This document shows positions 50,698-58,879 of a DNA stretch of 64,000 nt, one piece after another. The position numbers and the translations under genes were made by a program. Source of the stretch: Prevotella sp. UBA2456 (GTDB taxonomy: Bacteria > Bacteroidota > Bacteroidia > Bacteroidales > Bacteroidaceae). Positions within the stretch are counted from its first letter, which is position 1; every line of letters starts with the position of its first letter. The notes below the pieces were generated by a model, which made no database searches, was not told where the DNA came from, and saw only the letters and a program-made list of their open reading frames with translations. The stretch is taken from assembly GCA_002342415.1 (NCBI GenBank), contig DDPY01000009.1:8637-72636 (forward strand), given 5' to 3'.

Positions 50698-51205
50698 TCT
50701 TCTTTAAATAGTTCGCCATTTTCTCCTTGCCTCGCGAGAGATGCGACTTCACCGTACCCTCCTTCATCTCCGTAATCCGCGCTATCTGGACAATGTCGTA
50801 GCCATCGATAAGCTGGAGGGTGATGCAGGTGCGTTCGTCGGGCTTCAACAGAGCCAAAGCCGTGTAGATATCCATCTTGAGCGCGGCGCTGGCCTGCGAC
50901 GATTGCTCCGGCACCCTGTCTACATCCTCCGTTATCCGATGGCTGCGCGTGTAGTCGTAGAACACATTATAGGCTATGCGCATGAGCCAGGTCTGAAACG
51001 AGGCCAGCCCTCGGAACGAGGCAATATTGGTATAGGCCTTGACAAAGGTGTCTTGCGCCAGATCGTCACTCAGCTGACCGTCTCCCAACGTCTGGTTCAG
51101 AAAAAACCTGCGCACAGGCGACTGGTATCGGCGCACGAGCTCGTCGAAAGCCCGCCGGTTGCCCGATACAGCCACCTGTGCTACGAGAGAGAGGTCTGTT
51201 GACAT
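50678..51205 (-). CDS. ECF-type RNA polymerase sigma factor
   Basis: This is a 175-residue sigma-70 family protein. Region 2 is at about 10-80 (FDELVRRYQSPVRRFFLN, DLAQDTFVKAYTNI, FQTWLMRIAYNVFYDY), and region 4 is at about 115-170 (YDIVQIARITEMKEGTVKSHLSRGKEKM). No region 3. It probably controls an envelope response together with the neighbouring membrane proteins. Confidence 0.93.
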   Translation of the reverse strand: MSTDLSLVAQVAVSGNRRAFDELVRRYQSPVRRFFLNQTLGDGQLSDDLAQDTFVKAYTNIASFRGLASFQTWLMRIAYNVFYDYTRSHRITEDVDRVPEQSSQASAALKMDIYTALALLKPDERTCITLQLIDGYDIVQIARITEMKEGTVKSHLSRGKEKMANYLKKNGYDRR

Positions 51206-51248
51206 TGCTGAGAGGGATGATTAGAGTCGAGATGTCGAAATATCGACC

Positions 51249-51440
51249 TTAAATTGTATTCTTCTCGGGCATGATGATCCACGCCACGATGTAGAAAGGA
51301 ATGCCTGCAAAGGCTGTAAACAGCGTCAGTGCGGCATAGCCCAGCCTGACGGCTACGGGGTCGAAATCCATATACTCCGCGAATCCTGCGCAGACACCGC
51401 CTAACACGCGGTCGTTACTGCGATAAAGTCTCTTTGTCAT
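51249..51440 (-). CDS. PspC-domain protein
   Basis: This 63-residue protein is essentially one PspC domain: RLYRSNDRVLGGVCAGFAEY, then a hydrophobic pair ending YIVAWIIMPEK. PspC domains act in envelope-stress signalling at the inner membrane. It lies between the DUF6249-like and sigma genes on the same strand. Confidence 0.88.
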   Translation of the reverse strand: MTKRLYRSNDRVLGGVCAGFAEYMDFDPVAVRLGYAALTLFTAFAGIPFYIVAWIIMPEKNTI

Positions 51441-51455
51441 CTTTATATCCTTTCT

Positions 51456-52130
51456 TTATTGTTGATTATTGTATGTCTTCTTCTCTGCAGTCTTGGCTGC
51501 TACAATCTTACCCAGCCCGATGCAGAACACCAGCGCTCCGATGCCGAAGCCTACCTCCTCGGCCACGAGTCCAAGGAAAATCATCAGTCCCACTCCGACG
51601 AAACACTGGCGCAGGCCTTTCTGATATTCGTCGGTGACGTTGTTCACCTGATCCTCTAACAGATGTTCGGGGATGGGCTGTCCCTGCTCTACGGCCATTT
51701 GGGCGAGCTTCATCTTCTGCTTGCGGTTCTTGTTGATAAAGTAGAACAGGGCGGCAATAATCAGGATGGGCGACAGCACGAAGATGATGAACAGGATACC
51801 CAGCACGCCCAGTATTGCCGGCAGTTCGCCACCATACTCACCACCAAACAGGTGCATGATAAAACTGCCCAGGTCGTCGTCCTGCAACTCATAGGTTGTG
51901 GTCTTTTTGCTCCAGGGCGAAGTCGGTGTGGTGACGCTTATAGTGCCTCTGTGCTTCGAGGCAACAGCCGTATCCATTGACGTGGTATCGCTGTACACTT
52001 CTACTGCATCCGTGCTCGTCGAGTCCACCAGTTCTCCCTGCTGCGGAGTGTGGCGGTGTCTTTGTCCTGCTGCCTCCAAGCCTGCCGTGAGCGCCAGCAG
52101 CAGCATCATTGTCATCAGTAATCTTTTCAT
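51456..52130 (-). CDS. DUF6249-like membrane protein
   Basis: This is a 224-residue protein with a signal peptide (1-21), a Ser/Thr-rich periplasmic part (about 25-95), a membrane segment (about 104-130), a basic cytosolic stretch (INKNRKQKMKLAQMAVEQGQ) and two further hydrophobic segments (about 170-205). It fits the DUF6249 style seen next to PspC and sigma genes. It is the first gene of the four-gene unit, with the -7 element at 52206-52213. Confidence 0.72.
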   Translation of the reverse strand: MKRLLMTMMLLLALTAGLEAAGQRHRHTPQQGELVDSTSTDAVEVYSDTTSMDTAVASKHRGTISVTTPTSPWSKKTTTYELQDDDLGSFIMHLFGGEYGGELPAILGVLGILFIIFVLSPILIIAALFYFINKNRKQKMKLAQMAVEQGQPIPEHLLEDQVNNVTDEYQKGLRQCFVGVGLMIFLGLVAEEVGFGIGALVFCIGLGKIVAAKTAEKKTYNNQQ

Positions 52131-52202
52131 ATTCGTAGTGTTTGAGTTTATCTTTTTTTACTGTTTATTTTTACCTCTTAGACGAAACAACTTGCGTTTT
52201 AG

Positions 52203-52233
52203 TTGCAAAGTTACGATATTTTTTGTACTTTTG
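52203..52233. promoter_or_regulatory. divergent promoters of the sigma unit and the RsmF-like gene
   Basis: CAAAGTTA (52206-52213) reads TAACTTTG on the minus strand, for the DUF6249-PspC-sigma unit. TACTTTTG (52226-52233) is the plus-strand -7, 8 bases before the methyltransferase ATG, with TTGC 19 bases upstream as a weak -33. Confidence 0.6.
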
Positions 52234-52241
52234 CGGACGAA

Positions 52242-53519
52242 ATGGCAGAATTAGCACCATCTTTCATAGAATCGACCCGCCAGTTGATGGGTGACGAGCG
52301 CTTCGAACGCTATCTACAAGCATTCGAGGAGGAGCCGCCTGTGAGCATTCGTCTCAACCCGATGAAGCTGAACCTCGGCGAGGACAGCGAGCCGAACGAC
52401 CGCCACACAGCCCATTGGCAGGTGGTGGACAGCGAGCCAGTGCCCTGGTGCCGTGGTGGCTATTATCTGCCCCGCCGCCCACAATTCACCATGGATCCGC
52501 TGCTCCATGCCGGCTGCTACTATGTGCAGGAGGCCGCCTCGATGTTTCTCGACGAAGTGCTGCGCCAAATGCACAACGCTTACATCAGCCATCAGCCATC
52601 GGCCATCAGACCTCTTGCAGCCCTTGACCTTTGCGCTGCACCTGGCGGCAAGTCGACCCTGATGCGTGCTGCACTGCCCGAAGACTGCGTGCTCTATTCC
52701 AACGAGCCCATCCGCCAGCGCGCCAGCATCCTGGCAGAGAATGTGCAGAAGTGGGGAGCGAGAAACCACATTGTCACCAATCTCTACCCTCGCGACTATC
52801 GCAAGTCGAAGATGAAGTTCGACCTCATCCTGTGTGACGTGCCCTGCTCAGGCGAAGGCATGTTCCGCAAAGACCCGGCCACCATCCGCGAGTGGAGCCC
52901 CCAGCAGGTGGAGAAATGCTGGCAGCTGCAGCGCGACATCATCAGCGATATCTGGCCCTGCCTGAACGAGGGTGGAATGTTGATATACAGTACCTGTACC
53001 TTTAACACGAAGGAGAACGAGGAGAACATCCGCTGGATCGTGGAGAACTACGATGCCGAGGTGGTGCCCGTCGAGACACAGCCCGAGTGGAACATCACCG
53101 GATCGCTGCTCGACGGATTTACCGAACCCGTCTACCGTTTCATTCCAGGCATCTCGCGCGGCGAAGGTCTCTTCCTGTGCGTCCTGCGCAAAAAAGGCAT
53201 TACGGCTCGTCCTCAACGAGATTACGGCTCGTTGCCAACGAGATTACGGCTCGTTGCCGACGAGATTACGGCTCGTCAGGACGGCTCACTCCCAGAAGTA
53301 GAACTAACCTATCAGGATGCACTGAAATTCCTCCGCGGCGAAGCCCTCGTGCTGCCGCCCGACACCCCTCGCGGTCTGGTGGAGGTGACATTCCAGGGAC
53401 ACCCGTTAGGAACAATGAAGAATATCGGTTCGCGCGCCAACAACCTCTATCCCAAGCCCTGGCGCATCAAGACAACGCATACACCCAACGACTATGAAGC
53501 AATACTTAGACATACTTAA
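52242..53519 (+). CDS. RsmF-like rRNA cytosine-C5 methyltransferase
   Basis: This 425-residue SAM-dependent enzyme of the NOL1/NOP2/Sun group has the SAM site ALDLCAAPGGKSTLM, the first catalytic Cys in DVPCSGEGMFRK and the second in STCTFNTKENEEN, and a C-terminal PUA-like domain (about 365-425). Between the two domains, a 22-bp tandem repeat encodes GITARPQRDYGSLPTR and onward. A frame extending to 52203 is rejected because it crosses the promoter. The 3' end overlaps thyA by 26 bp. Confidence 0.88.
   Translation: MAELAPSFIESTRQLMGDERFERYLQAFEEEPPVSIRLNPMKLNLGEDSEPNDRHTAHWQVVDSEPVPWCRGGYYLPRRPQFTMDPLLHAGCYYVQEAASMFLDEVLRQMHNAYISHQPSAIRPLAALDLCAAPGGKSTLMRAALPEDCVLYSNEPIRQRASILAENVQKWGARNHIVTNLYPRDYRKSKMKFDLILCDVPCSGEGMFRKDPATIREWSPQQVEKCWQLQRDIISDIWPCLNEGGMLIYSTCTFNTKENEENIRWIVENYDAEVVPVETQPEWNITGSLLDGFTEPVYRFIPGISRGEGLFLCVLRKKGITARPQRDYGSLPTRLRLVADEITARQDGSLPEVELTYQDALKFLRGEALVLPPDTPRGLVEVTFQGHPLGTMKNIGSRANNLYPKPWRIKTTHTPNDYEAILRHT
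53199..53280. repeat. 22-bp palindromic tandem repeat in the RsmF-like gene
   Basis: Units start at 53199, 53221, 53243 and 53265 (the last partial). Each is ATTACGG plus a 15-base palindrome CTCGTTGCCAACGAG or a variant. The 22-bp period is not a multiple of 3, so the repeat is read in three frames in turn, and it encodes about 28 residues in the interdomain linker. Confidence 0.92.
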
Positions 53520-54309
53520 CCGCATCCTGACGGAGGGCACCCAGAAGGGCGACCGCACAGGCACAGGCACCATCAGCATCTTTGGCACACAGTCGCGCTA
53601 CTCGCTCGAAGACGGTTTCCCCCTCCTCACCACCAAGAAGCTCTATCTGAAGGGCATCATCTACGAACTGCTGTGGTTTCTCAAGGGCAGTACCAACATC
53701 AAGTATCTGCAAGAGAACAATGTACACATCTGGGACGAGTGGGCCGACGAGAACGGCGAGCTTGGCCCCGTCTATGGACACCAGTGGCGCTCATGGCCCG
53801 ATTACGACGGCGGCGTGATAGACCAGATACAATATGTGGTCGACCAGCTGAAACAAAATCCTAACTCGCGCCGCATGATTGTATCGGCATGGAATGTAGC
53901 CGAGGTCAACCAGATGGCGCTTCCACCCTGTCACACCATCTTCCAGTTCTATGTCGACTACCCTGACGGGCAGGATGCCCAAGGGCGGCTGTCCCTACAA
54001 CTGTACCAGCGCTCGGCAGACACTTTCCTCGGCGTGCCCTTCAACATTGCCTCCTATGCCCTGCTGCTGCAGATGATGGCACAGGTGACGGGATTCCGCA
54101 CGGGCGACTTCATCCACACCACGGGCGACACTCACCTCTATCTGAACCATCTGGAGCAGGCCCGTCTGCAACTGACACGCACCCCACGCCCGCTGCCCAC
54201 CATGAAGCTGAACCCCGACGTGAAGAGCATCTTCGACTTCCAATATGAGGACTTCCTGCTCGAGGGCTACGACCCATGGCCACACATCAAGGCAGAAGTC
54301 AGCGTTTAG
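53494..54309 (+). CDS. thyA: thymidylate synthase
   Basis: This 271-residue enzyme makes dTMP from dUMP using methylene-tetrahydrofolate. The nucleophile is Cys146 (LPPCHTIFQFYV), the same number as in E. coli, and SADTFLGVPFNIASYALL and HLYLNHLEQ follow. A slightly longer length than 264 comes from a small insert near YPDGQDAQGR. It is followed by folA after a repeat-containing gap, the usual thyA-folA pairing. Confidence 0.97.
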   Translation: MKQYLDILNRILTEGTQKGDRTGTGTISIFGTQSRYSLEDGFPLLTTKKLYLKGIIYELLWFLKGSTNIKYLQENNVHIWDEWADENGELGPVYGHQWRSWPDYDGGVIDQIQYVVDQLKQNPNSRRMIVSAWNVAEVNQMALPPCHTIFQFYVDYPDGQDAQGRLSLQLYQRSADTFLGVPFNIASYALLLQMMAQVTGFRTGDFIHTTGDTHLYLNHLEQARLQLTRTPRPLPTMKLNPDVKSIFDFQYEDFLLEGYDPWPHIKAEVSV

Positions 54310-54416
54310 GGAGTTGAGAGTTCTTTGACCTGAAGGTACAAAGCGACCAAAGGTCGATGAGACAGTTGACAGTTTAGAATTGAAAGTTGAGAGTTGACAG
54401 TTGAGAATTTAGAGTT
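54310..54416. repeat. shared block and AGTTGA-type repeats between thyA and folA
   Basis: 54310-54333 nearly matches 24872-24895 (core GAGAGTTCTTTGACCTGA). From about 54361 to 54416, AGTTGACAGTT/GAGAGTT/GAGAATT 7-mers follow one another up to the folA ATG. The same type appears in reverse at 60562-60590. Confidence 0.6.
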
Positions 54417-54902
54417 ATGATTAGTATTATTGCAGCGGTGGCCAAGAACAGAGCCATCGGATTTGAGAACAAGCTTATCTACTGGCTGCCCAACGACCTG
54501 AAGCGGTTCAAGCAGCTCACCACGGGCCATACCATCATCATGGGCCGCAACACCTACGATTCGCTGCCCAAGGGAGCACTGCCCAACCGGCGCAATGTCG
54601 TGCTGTCGACAACGGTCAAAGAACTTCCTGGCTGTGACGTGTTCCCCACCCTCGACGCTGCCATCAGCAGCTGTGCGCCCGACGAGGACATATATATAAT
54701 AGGTGGAGCCAGTGTCTATCGGCAGGCACTGCCCTTGGCCGACCGTCTATGCCTGACTGAGATAGACGACACGCCCGCAAAGGCCGACACCTTCTTCCCC
54801 GACTACAGCGACTGGATTGTGGACAAGCGTGAAGCCCATGCAAAGGACGATCGCCATGCTTTCGACTATGCTTTCGTAGACTATATAAAGGTAAAGGACT
54901 AA
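54417..54902 (+). CDS. folA: dihydrofolate reductase
   Basis: This 161-residue enzyme regenerates tetrahydrofolate, needed by the neighbouring thyA. The motifs are IIAAVAKNRAIGFENKLIYWLPNDLKRFK (N-terminal substrate site, with Asp27 in PNDLKRF), HTIIMGRNTYDSLP and IYIIGGASVYRQALPLADRL. The ATG follows repeat DNA with no clear ribosome-binding site. The last codons form the left arm of a terminator. Confidence 0.96.
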   Translation: MISIIAAVAKNRAIGFENKLIYWLPNDLKRFKQLTTGHTIIMGRNTYDSLPKGALPNRRNVVLSTTVKELPGCDVFPTLDAAISSCAPDEDIYIIGGASVYRQALPLADRLCLTEIDDTPAKADTFFPDYSDWIVDKREAHAKDDRHAFDYAFVDYIKVKD

Positions 54903-54919
54903 GCACCCTTTACCTTTTT
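54887..54919. terminator. folA/exbD terminator with the folA stop in its loop
   Basis: AAAGGTAAAGG (54887-54897) pairs with CCTTTACCTTT (54907-54917), followed by T. The folA stop (54900-54902) lies in the loop, and the convergent exbD stop begins at 54918. Confidence 0.75.
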
Positions 54920-55391
54920 ACTTTTTCTGATCCTTGCTTTTGTTCGTTGCCGAATAGTTGATATTCAGAGCGCCCGCCTTGCGCAGTTCTTGCTTGACAT
55001 CCGTGATGATGCCCATCTCCGTATTGCGGTCGGCACGTATGCTCACCACCAACTGCTGGCGCTCACTCTCAGGCATCTTGGCACGCTCTTCAGCAATAGC
55101 CTGCCCTAACTGCTCAAGGGTTACATAACGGTCGTTCAACTGGATGCGCCACTCATCGCTGACCACCTCACCCTGCGCATTGACAGGCTTGCCTATCAGC
55201 AGATCAATCTCACCCGCCTTTCGTGTCTTCTCCAGCTCTGTGCCCTCAGGCACCTCATAGTGGACCCTTGGTTTCACGTCGCGCATATGAGTCACAATCA
55301 TAAAGAAGAACAGCACGGTAAAGATCAGGTCGGGCATCGCCGCCAGATTCAATCCAGGCACCTCGCGCTTCTTCTCACGGAATCTACTCAT
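54918..55391 (-). CDS. ExbD/TolR-family protein (second)
   Basis: This is a 157-residue protein with a short cytosolic N-terminus, a membrane helix carrying the conserved proton-site Asp (LAAMPDLIFTVLFFFMIV, Asp about 21) and a periplasmic domain. It works with ExbB to energise outer-membrane transport. It lies 16 bp after the first exbD in the same operon. Two ExbD paralogues in tandem are usual in Bacteroidota. Confidence 0.9.
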   Translation of the reverse strand: MSRFREKKREVPGLNLAAMPDLIFTVLFFFMIVTHMRDVKPRVHYEVPEGTELEKTRKAGEIDLLIGKPVNAQGEVVSDEWRIQLNDRYVTLEQLGQAIAEERAKMPESERQQLVVSIRADRNTEMGIITDVKQELRKAGALNINYSATNKSKDQKK

Positions 55392-55407
55392 AACAGTCGG
55401 CTCTAAA

Positions 55408-55842
55408 CTATTCTTTCACTCCTTCCCTGATTCTTATCGGCTGGCGGCCCAACTTCCGATAGGCAGCCACCACCGCATTCTGCATCTCGAAGTAGGCGTT
55501 ATAACTGGTCTGCCTACCTGTCTCGACATTCAGCACATAGTTGTCCGTCTGGCGCGAAGCCACAAACGACTCCACCTGCTGCTGCAGCTCGCCTAAGGAC
55601 ACATGCTTCCCGTCGCAGTAGAGGGAGTCGCGGTCGTCGATGCGGATTTCCATCACGTCGCTGCGATGGATGTCCTGTACTTCCTGCTGGGGCTCATCCG
55701 CAGGCGACAGCACACGACCCAAGCCCTTGTCACTGTCCATTGACGATGTAACCAGGAAGAATACCAACAGCATGAATGAGATATCTGCTGTCGACGTGGT
55801 GTTCAGTTCGGGCACCTCCCTATGTCTACGCCTTATCAACAT
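55408..55842 (-). CDS. ExbD/TolR-family protein (first)
   Basis: This is a 144-residue protein with the membrane helix TSTADISFMLLVFFLVTSS (conserved Asp) and a periplasmic domain. The start ATG at 55842 overlaps the stop of the small membrane gene as TGATG. A longer frame to 55929 would run through that gene and is rejected. Confidence 0.9.
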   Translation of the reverse strand: MLIRRRHREVPELNTTSTADISFMLLVFFLVTSSMDSDKGLGRVLSPADEPQQEVQDIHRSDVMEIRIDDRDSLYCDGKHVSLGELQQQVESFVASRQTDNYVLNVETGRQTSYNAYFEMQNAVVAAYRKLGRQPIRIREGVKE

Positions 55843-55970
55843 CAACGGTGATTTTCTATCCAAAAGGAGCGCACAGCCGAGACAATGGTCACCACAACGG
55901 CCACACCCAGCACGATATACATCAGCCACAACATGATGTCGGCCAAGAGATAATTTCCTGCTTCTACCAT
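55842..55970 (-). CDS. 42-residue membrane protein in the exb operon
   Basis: The peptide starts MVEAGNYLLADIMLWLMYIV and continues with a Val-rich membrane helix, ending AVRSFWIENHR. One span, with a basic C-terminal end. It begins 6 bp after the exbB stop and overlaps exbD by the TGATG arrangement, so it is almost surely translated. It may be a small subunit or assembly factor of the ExbB-ExbD motor. I know of no assigned function. Confidence 0.7.
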   Translation of the reverse strand: MVEAGNYLLADIMLWLMYIVLGVAVVVTIVSAVRSFWIENHR

Positions 55971-55976
55971 TCTCTC

Positions 55977-56819
55977 CTACTTTTTATGCGTGAAACCATC
56001 CTTATACTTCGCTATCGAGTCTGTCAGCGTGACGGCACTCTCCTCCATCTGGGCCGTCAATCGGTCGATCTTCGAAATGATATAGCTGTAGAAGAATTGC
56101 AGCACGATAGCCACAATGATACCAAAGATGGTCGTAATCAGTGCCACCTTCATACCCTCAGCCACAATCGTCGGGCTGATGTCACCAGCCGTCTGAATGC
56201 GGTCGAAAGCCATCACCATACCTATCACCGTCCCTAAGAACCCTAATGACGGGGCTACGGTGATGAAGAGGCGTATCCACGAACAGCCTTTCTCCATTCC
56301 AGACACCAGCACAGCCCCATAATTGGTCAGCTGACGGTCTATCTGTTCCAGGGGTTCCTTGATGTGCAGCAATCCCTGATAGCAGATGCTTGCCACGGGT
56401 CCGCGCGTATCGCGACAGATGTCCTTCGCACCCTCCACATCGCCCTGTTCCAGCTTGGCATCGATGTCGGCCATCAGTTTATGGGCATTGATTTCCGCCA
56501 GCGTCAGATAGATCAGTCGCTCGATGCAGAACGCCAGTCCTAAGACCAGAGCTAGAGCCACCAGCGACATAAATCCGGCAGAGCCCTCTATAAACTTACG
56601 CTTTAGCTGCTTGTGCAGCCCACCGCCCTCTTCGGCTCCCAACGCATCCGCTTCCGACAGCTCAGCATCGATAGCCGCCATTGCCGAGTCGGCCACGACA
56701 GCCAGAGTGTCAGACTTCACGAGTTCTGTGCTATCCTTGGCTGTAGGCGCTGTCTGCTGCCCCATTGAAGGAACAGCAAGCACCCAAGCCAAAGCCATAC
56801 ATATCAAGAGTTTCTTCAT
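55977..56819 (-). CDS. exbB: ExbB/MotA/TolQ proton channel protein
   Basis: This 280-residue inner-membrane protein has a signal-like N-terminus (1-22, ending SMGQ), an acidic periplasmic stretch, then three membrane helices (about 75-97, 180-200 and 225-250) with the conserved TVAPSLGFLGTVIGMVMAF and GMKVALITTIFGIIVAIVLQ. It forms the motor that uses the proton gradient for TonB-type transport. ATG 56819 is preferred over 56843. No tonB is in the cluster. Confidence 0.9.
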   Translation of the reverse strand: MKKLLICMALAWVLAVPSMGQQTAPTAKDSTELVKSDTLAVVADSAMAAIDAELSEADALGAEEGGGLHKQLKRKFIEGSAGFMSLVALALVLGLAFCIERLIYLTLAEINAHKLMADIDAKLEQGDVEGAKDICRDTRGPVASICYQGLLHIKEPLEQIDRQLTNYGAVLVSGMEKGCSWIRLFITVAPSLGFLGTVIGMVMAFDRIQTAGDISPTIVAEGMKVALITTIFGIIVAIVLQFFYSYIISKIDRLTAQMEESAVTLTDSIAKYKDGFTHKK

Positions 56820-56840
56820 AATCTTAATCAAAAACAGCGG

Positions 56841-56848
56841 CAAAATTA
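56841..56848 (-). promoter_or_regulatory. exb operon -7 element
   Basis: CAAAATTA reads TAATTTTG on the minus strand, 21 bases before the exbB ATG. Confidence 0.5.
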
Positions 56849-56957
56849 CAAAGAAAAAATGGACTGACCAAACGTGCCGACTATTTTTACACTACTTTTC
56901 ATATTTTTACTTCGTTGGTTAAAAATATGTGAACTACCCGGCCTGTCGGTTTAAACT

Positions 56958-58859
56958 TTATCGGACGACCGCACTCCACCCTCCGCCAGGAGCAAGGGTC
57001 ACTGTCAGCACATCGCCATTCTGCACCTCGCGGCTGGTCAGCGTATAGTCGGTGGCATCGCGGTCAGCATTCACCCCGTCTGCAAAGATGGTTGCCTCGT
57101 GTTTGCCTGCAGCAAGCATGCCAAGAGGGATGGTCAGTGTGCGAGGCGTCCAGTTGGTCATGGCTGCCAGATACCATGTAGAGCCCCTACGGCGAGCCAT
57201 CACCACATACTCGCCCAGCTGACCGTCCAGGGCGAGGGTCTCGTCCCAGACGGTAGGAATCTGACTGATGTAGTCGGCAGTCGGCTGTTCGCGCATATAT
57301 TTGGAAGGCGAATCGGCCAGCATCTGCAAGGGTGCATCGAACAAGGTGTACATAGCCACCTGATGGGCACGGGTGCCTTGCGACATCGGATGGTCATTAT
57401 TGCCGAAGAACTGAGCCCTGGTGGCATTCTGCATAGCCCCAGGGGTATAGTCGAGCGGTCCTACGAGCTGTCGCAGATAAGGGATTGTGACATCATAGCG
57501 AGGCTGGTCGTGCAGCGGACCGTCGCCCACGCGAGGCTCCCACTTCGAGTTCTCCAGTCCCTTGACACCCTCAAAGTTCACAATGTTGGGCCACGCCACC
57601 TGAATACCCGTCGGACGGTAGCCGTGCAGGTCGAGCAGCAGATGGTTGCGGGCAGCACAGTCGGCAATCTTCCATGCCGACTGCATCACCACCTGGTCGT
57701 CCCGATCGAAGAAGTCGACCTTGAAACCTTTCACGCCCAGCGAGGCATAGTATTTGAAGTCGTCCTCCGTATTCTTGATACAGTTGCGCCACGACGACCA
57801 CAGGATGATGCCTACGCCTTTCTTTTCCGCATAAGGCAGCAGACTCAGCAGGTCAATCTCAGGGTTCAGTGCCGAGCGCAGCGACTCGTCGGTGCTCCAG
57901 CCCTCGTCGATGATGATATATTCCAGATGGTGCTTGGCGGCAAAGTCAATATAGTAGCGATAGGTGTCGGTATTCATCCCTGCACGGAAAGGGACGCCAG
58001 TGAGCATCGTCGCGTTCCACCAGTCCCATGCTACTTTGCCTGGACGAATCCACGAGGTGTCTGCTATCTGGCACTGCGGACCGAATCGCTGGGGCAGACG
58101 GGCTGTCAACAACTGGGTATCCTTGGTGGTCACCATTACGATGCGCCAGGGCAGTGCGCCCTTCACGTTGCGAGCAATATAGGGCGCCCTGCTGGTTGGC
58201 ACCAGATTCAGACGGGCATAACCGCCAATCTGCTCGTCTATCGGATAAGGTGCGAAGGCTGCCTTCAACCCGTAGCCGCCATTCTTGACGAGGAACATGC
58301 CTGGATAGTCGGTGGCTCCCATATCGGCAATCACGGCCAGCTTGCCCTCAGGAAGCCTGACAGCCAGCGGATTGATGGCCAGCGAGTCGGCAAACATCTT
58401 CGACAGCGGTTGCTCGTCGTAGTACGACTCAAAGCTGAAGCAATAGCGCTCTCCTCCGCGATTGTCGTTCACATAGGGGATAAAGGCCGGATAGTCGGCA
58501 GCAAAGTTAAACTCCGCCTGTTCGCTGGTCACCACCCATGAGCCCTTGCCTCCTAAGTGTATGCGATAGGCAGCAGCGTCATTGTCTACTCGAAACTCCA
58601 CCTGAGTGGTGCCCTTGCCCAGCAGGATGCTGTGGGGCGTAGGCTTACGCTTGAGCTTGTAGTAGGAGAAATGCCCGTTCAGTCCTATCTCTGAGGGCGC
58701 GAGCACCTGCGTGTCTCCGTGGTGCATCTCCCACGTCAGCCGGTCATTGTCCGCATGAATGGTGACTGTCAGCAGCCCGTCGGGCGATGACAGCGTATAG
58801 TCTTTGGCCTGCAGCGTCAGAGCTGCCGCCAGCAATAGTATGGAGAACAACTTGCGCAT
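56958..58859 (-). CDS. GH97 glycoside hydrolase
   Basis: This is a 633-residue exported enzyme (signal 1-18, LTLQAKDYTL). It has the GH97 N-terminal beta-sandwich (about 20-270), a TIM barrel (about 275-520) and a C-terminal sheet. The barrel motif VKGFKVDFFDRDDQVV places an Asp where the retaining alpha-galactosidase subgroup has its nucleophile; if so it is a retaining alpha-galactosidase rather than a SusB-type alpha-glucosidase, but this is an inference. It lies 20 bp after the GH43 gene on the same strand. Confidence 0.87.
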   Translation of the reverse strand: MRKLFSILLLAAALTLQAKDYTLSSPDGLLTVTIHADNDRLTWEMHHGDTQVLAPSEIGLNGHFSYYKLKRKPTPHSILLGKGTTQVEFRVDNDAAAYRIHLGGKGSWVVTSEQAEFNFAADYPAFIPYVNDNRGGERYCFSFESYYDEQPLSKMFADSLAINPLAVRLPEGKLAVIADMGATDYPGMFLVKNGGYGLKAAFAPYPIDEQIGGYARLNLVPTSRAPYIARNVKGALPWRIVMVTTKDTQLLTARLPQRFGPQCQIADTSWIRPGKVAWDWWNATMLTGVPFRAGMNTDTYRYYIDFAAKHHLEYIIIDEGWSTDESLRSALNPEIDLLSLLPYAEKKGVGIILWSSWRNCIKNTEDDFKYYASLGVKGFKVDFFDRDDQVVMQSAWKIADCAARNHLLLDLHGYRPTGIQVAWPNIVNFEGVKGLENSKWEPRVGDGPLHDQPRYDVTIPYLRQLVGPLDYTPGAMQNATRAQFFGNNDHPMSQGTRAHQVAMYTLFDAPLQMLADSPSKYMREQPTADYISQIPTVWDETLALDGQLGEYVVMARRRGSTWYLAAMTNWTPRTLTIPLGMLAAGKHEATIFADGVNADRDATDYTLTSREVQNGDVLTVTLAPGGGWSAVVR

Positions 58860-58879
58860 AGTGATGAGTCTGTTGGGAA

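Noticed and set aside
53199..53280. CRISPR-like array
   Set aside because: The units are contiguous 22-mers with internal dyads and no unique spacers, lie within a coding gene, and there are no cas genes.
54918..56819. Complete TonB-ExbB-ExbD operon
   Set aside because: ExbB, a small membrane protein and two ExbD are present, but no tonB gene lies in the cluster or its flanks.
57099..58541. 480-codon open frame opposite the GH97 gene
   Set aside because: Antisense shadow; the GH97 gene on the other strand has clear motifs and a signal peptide.
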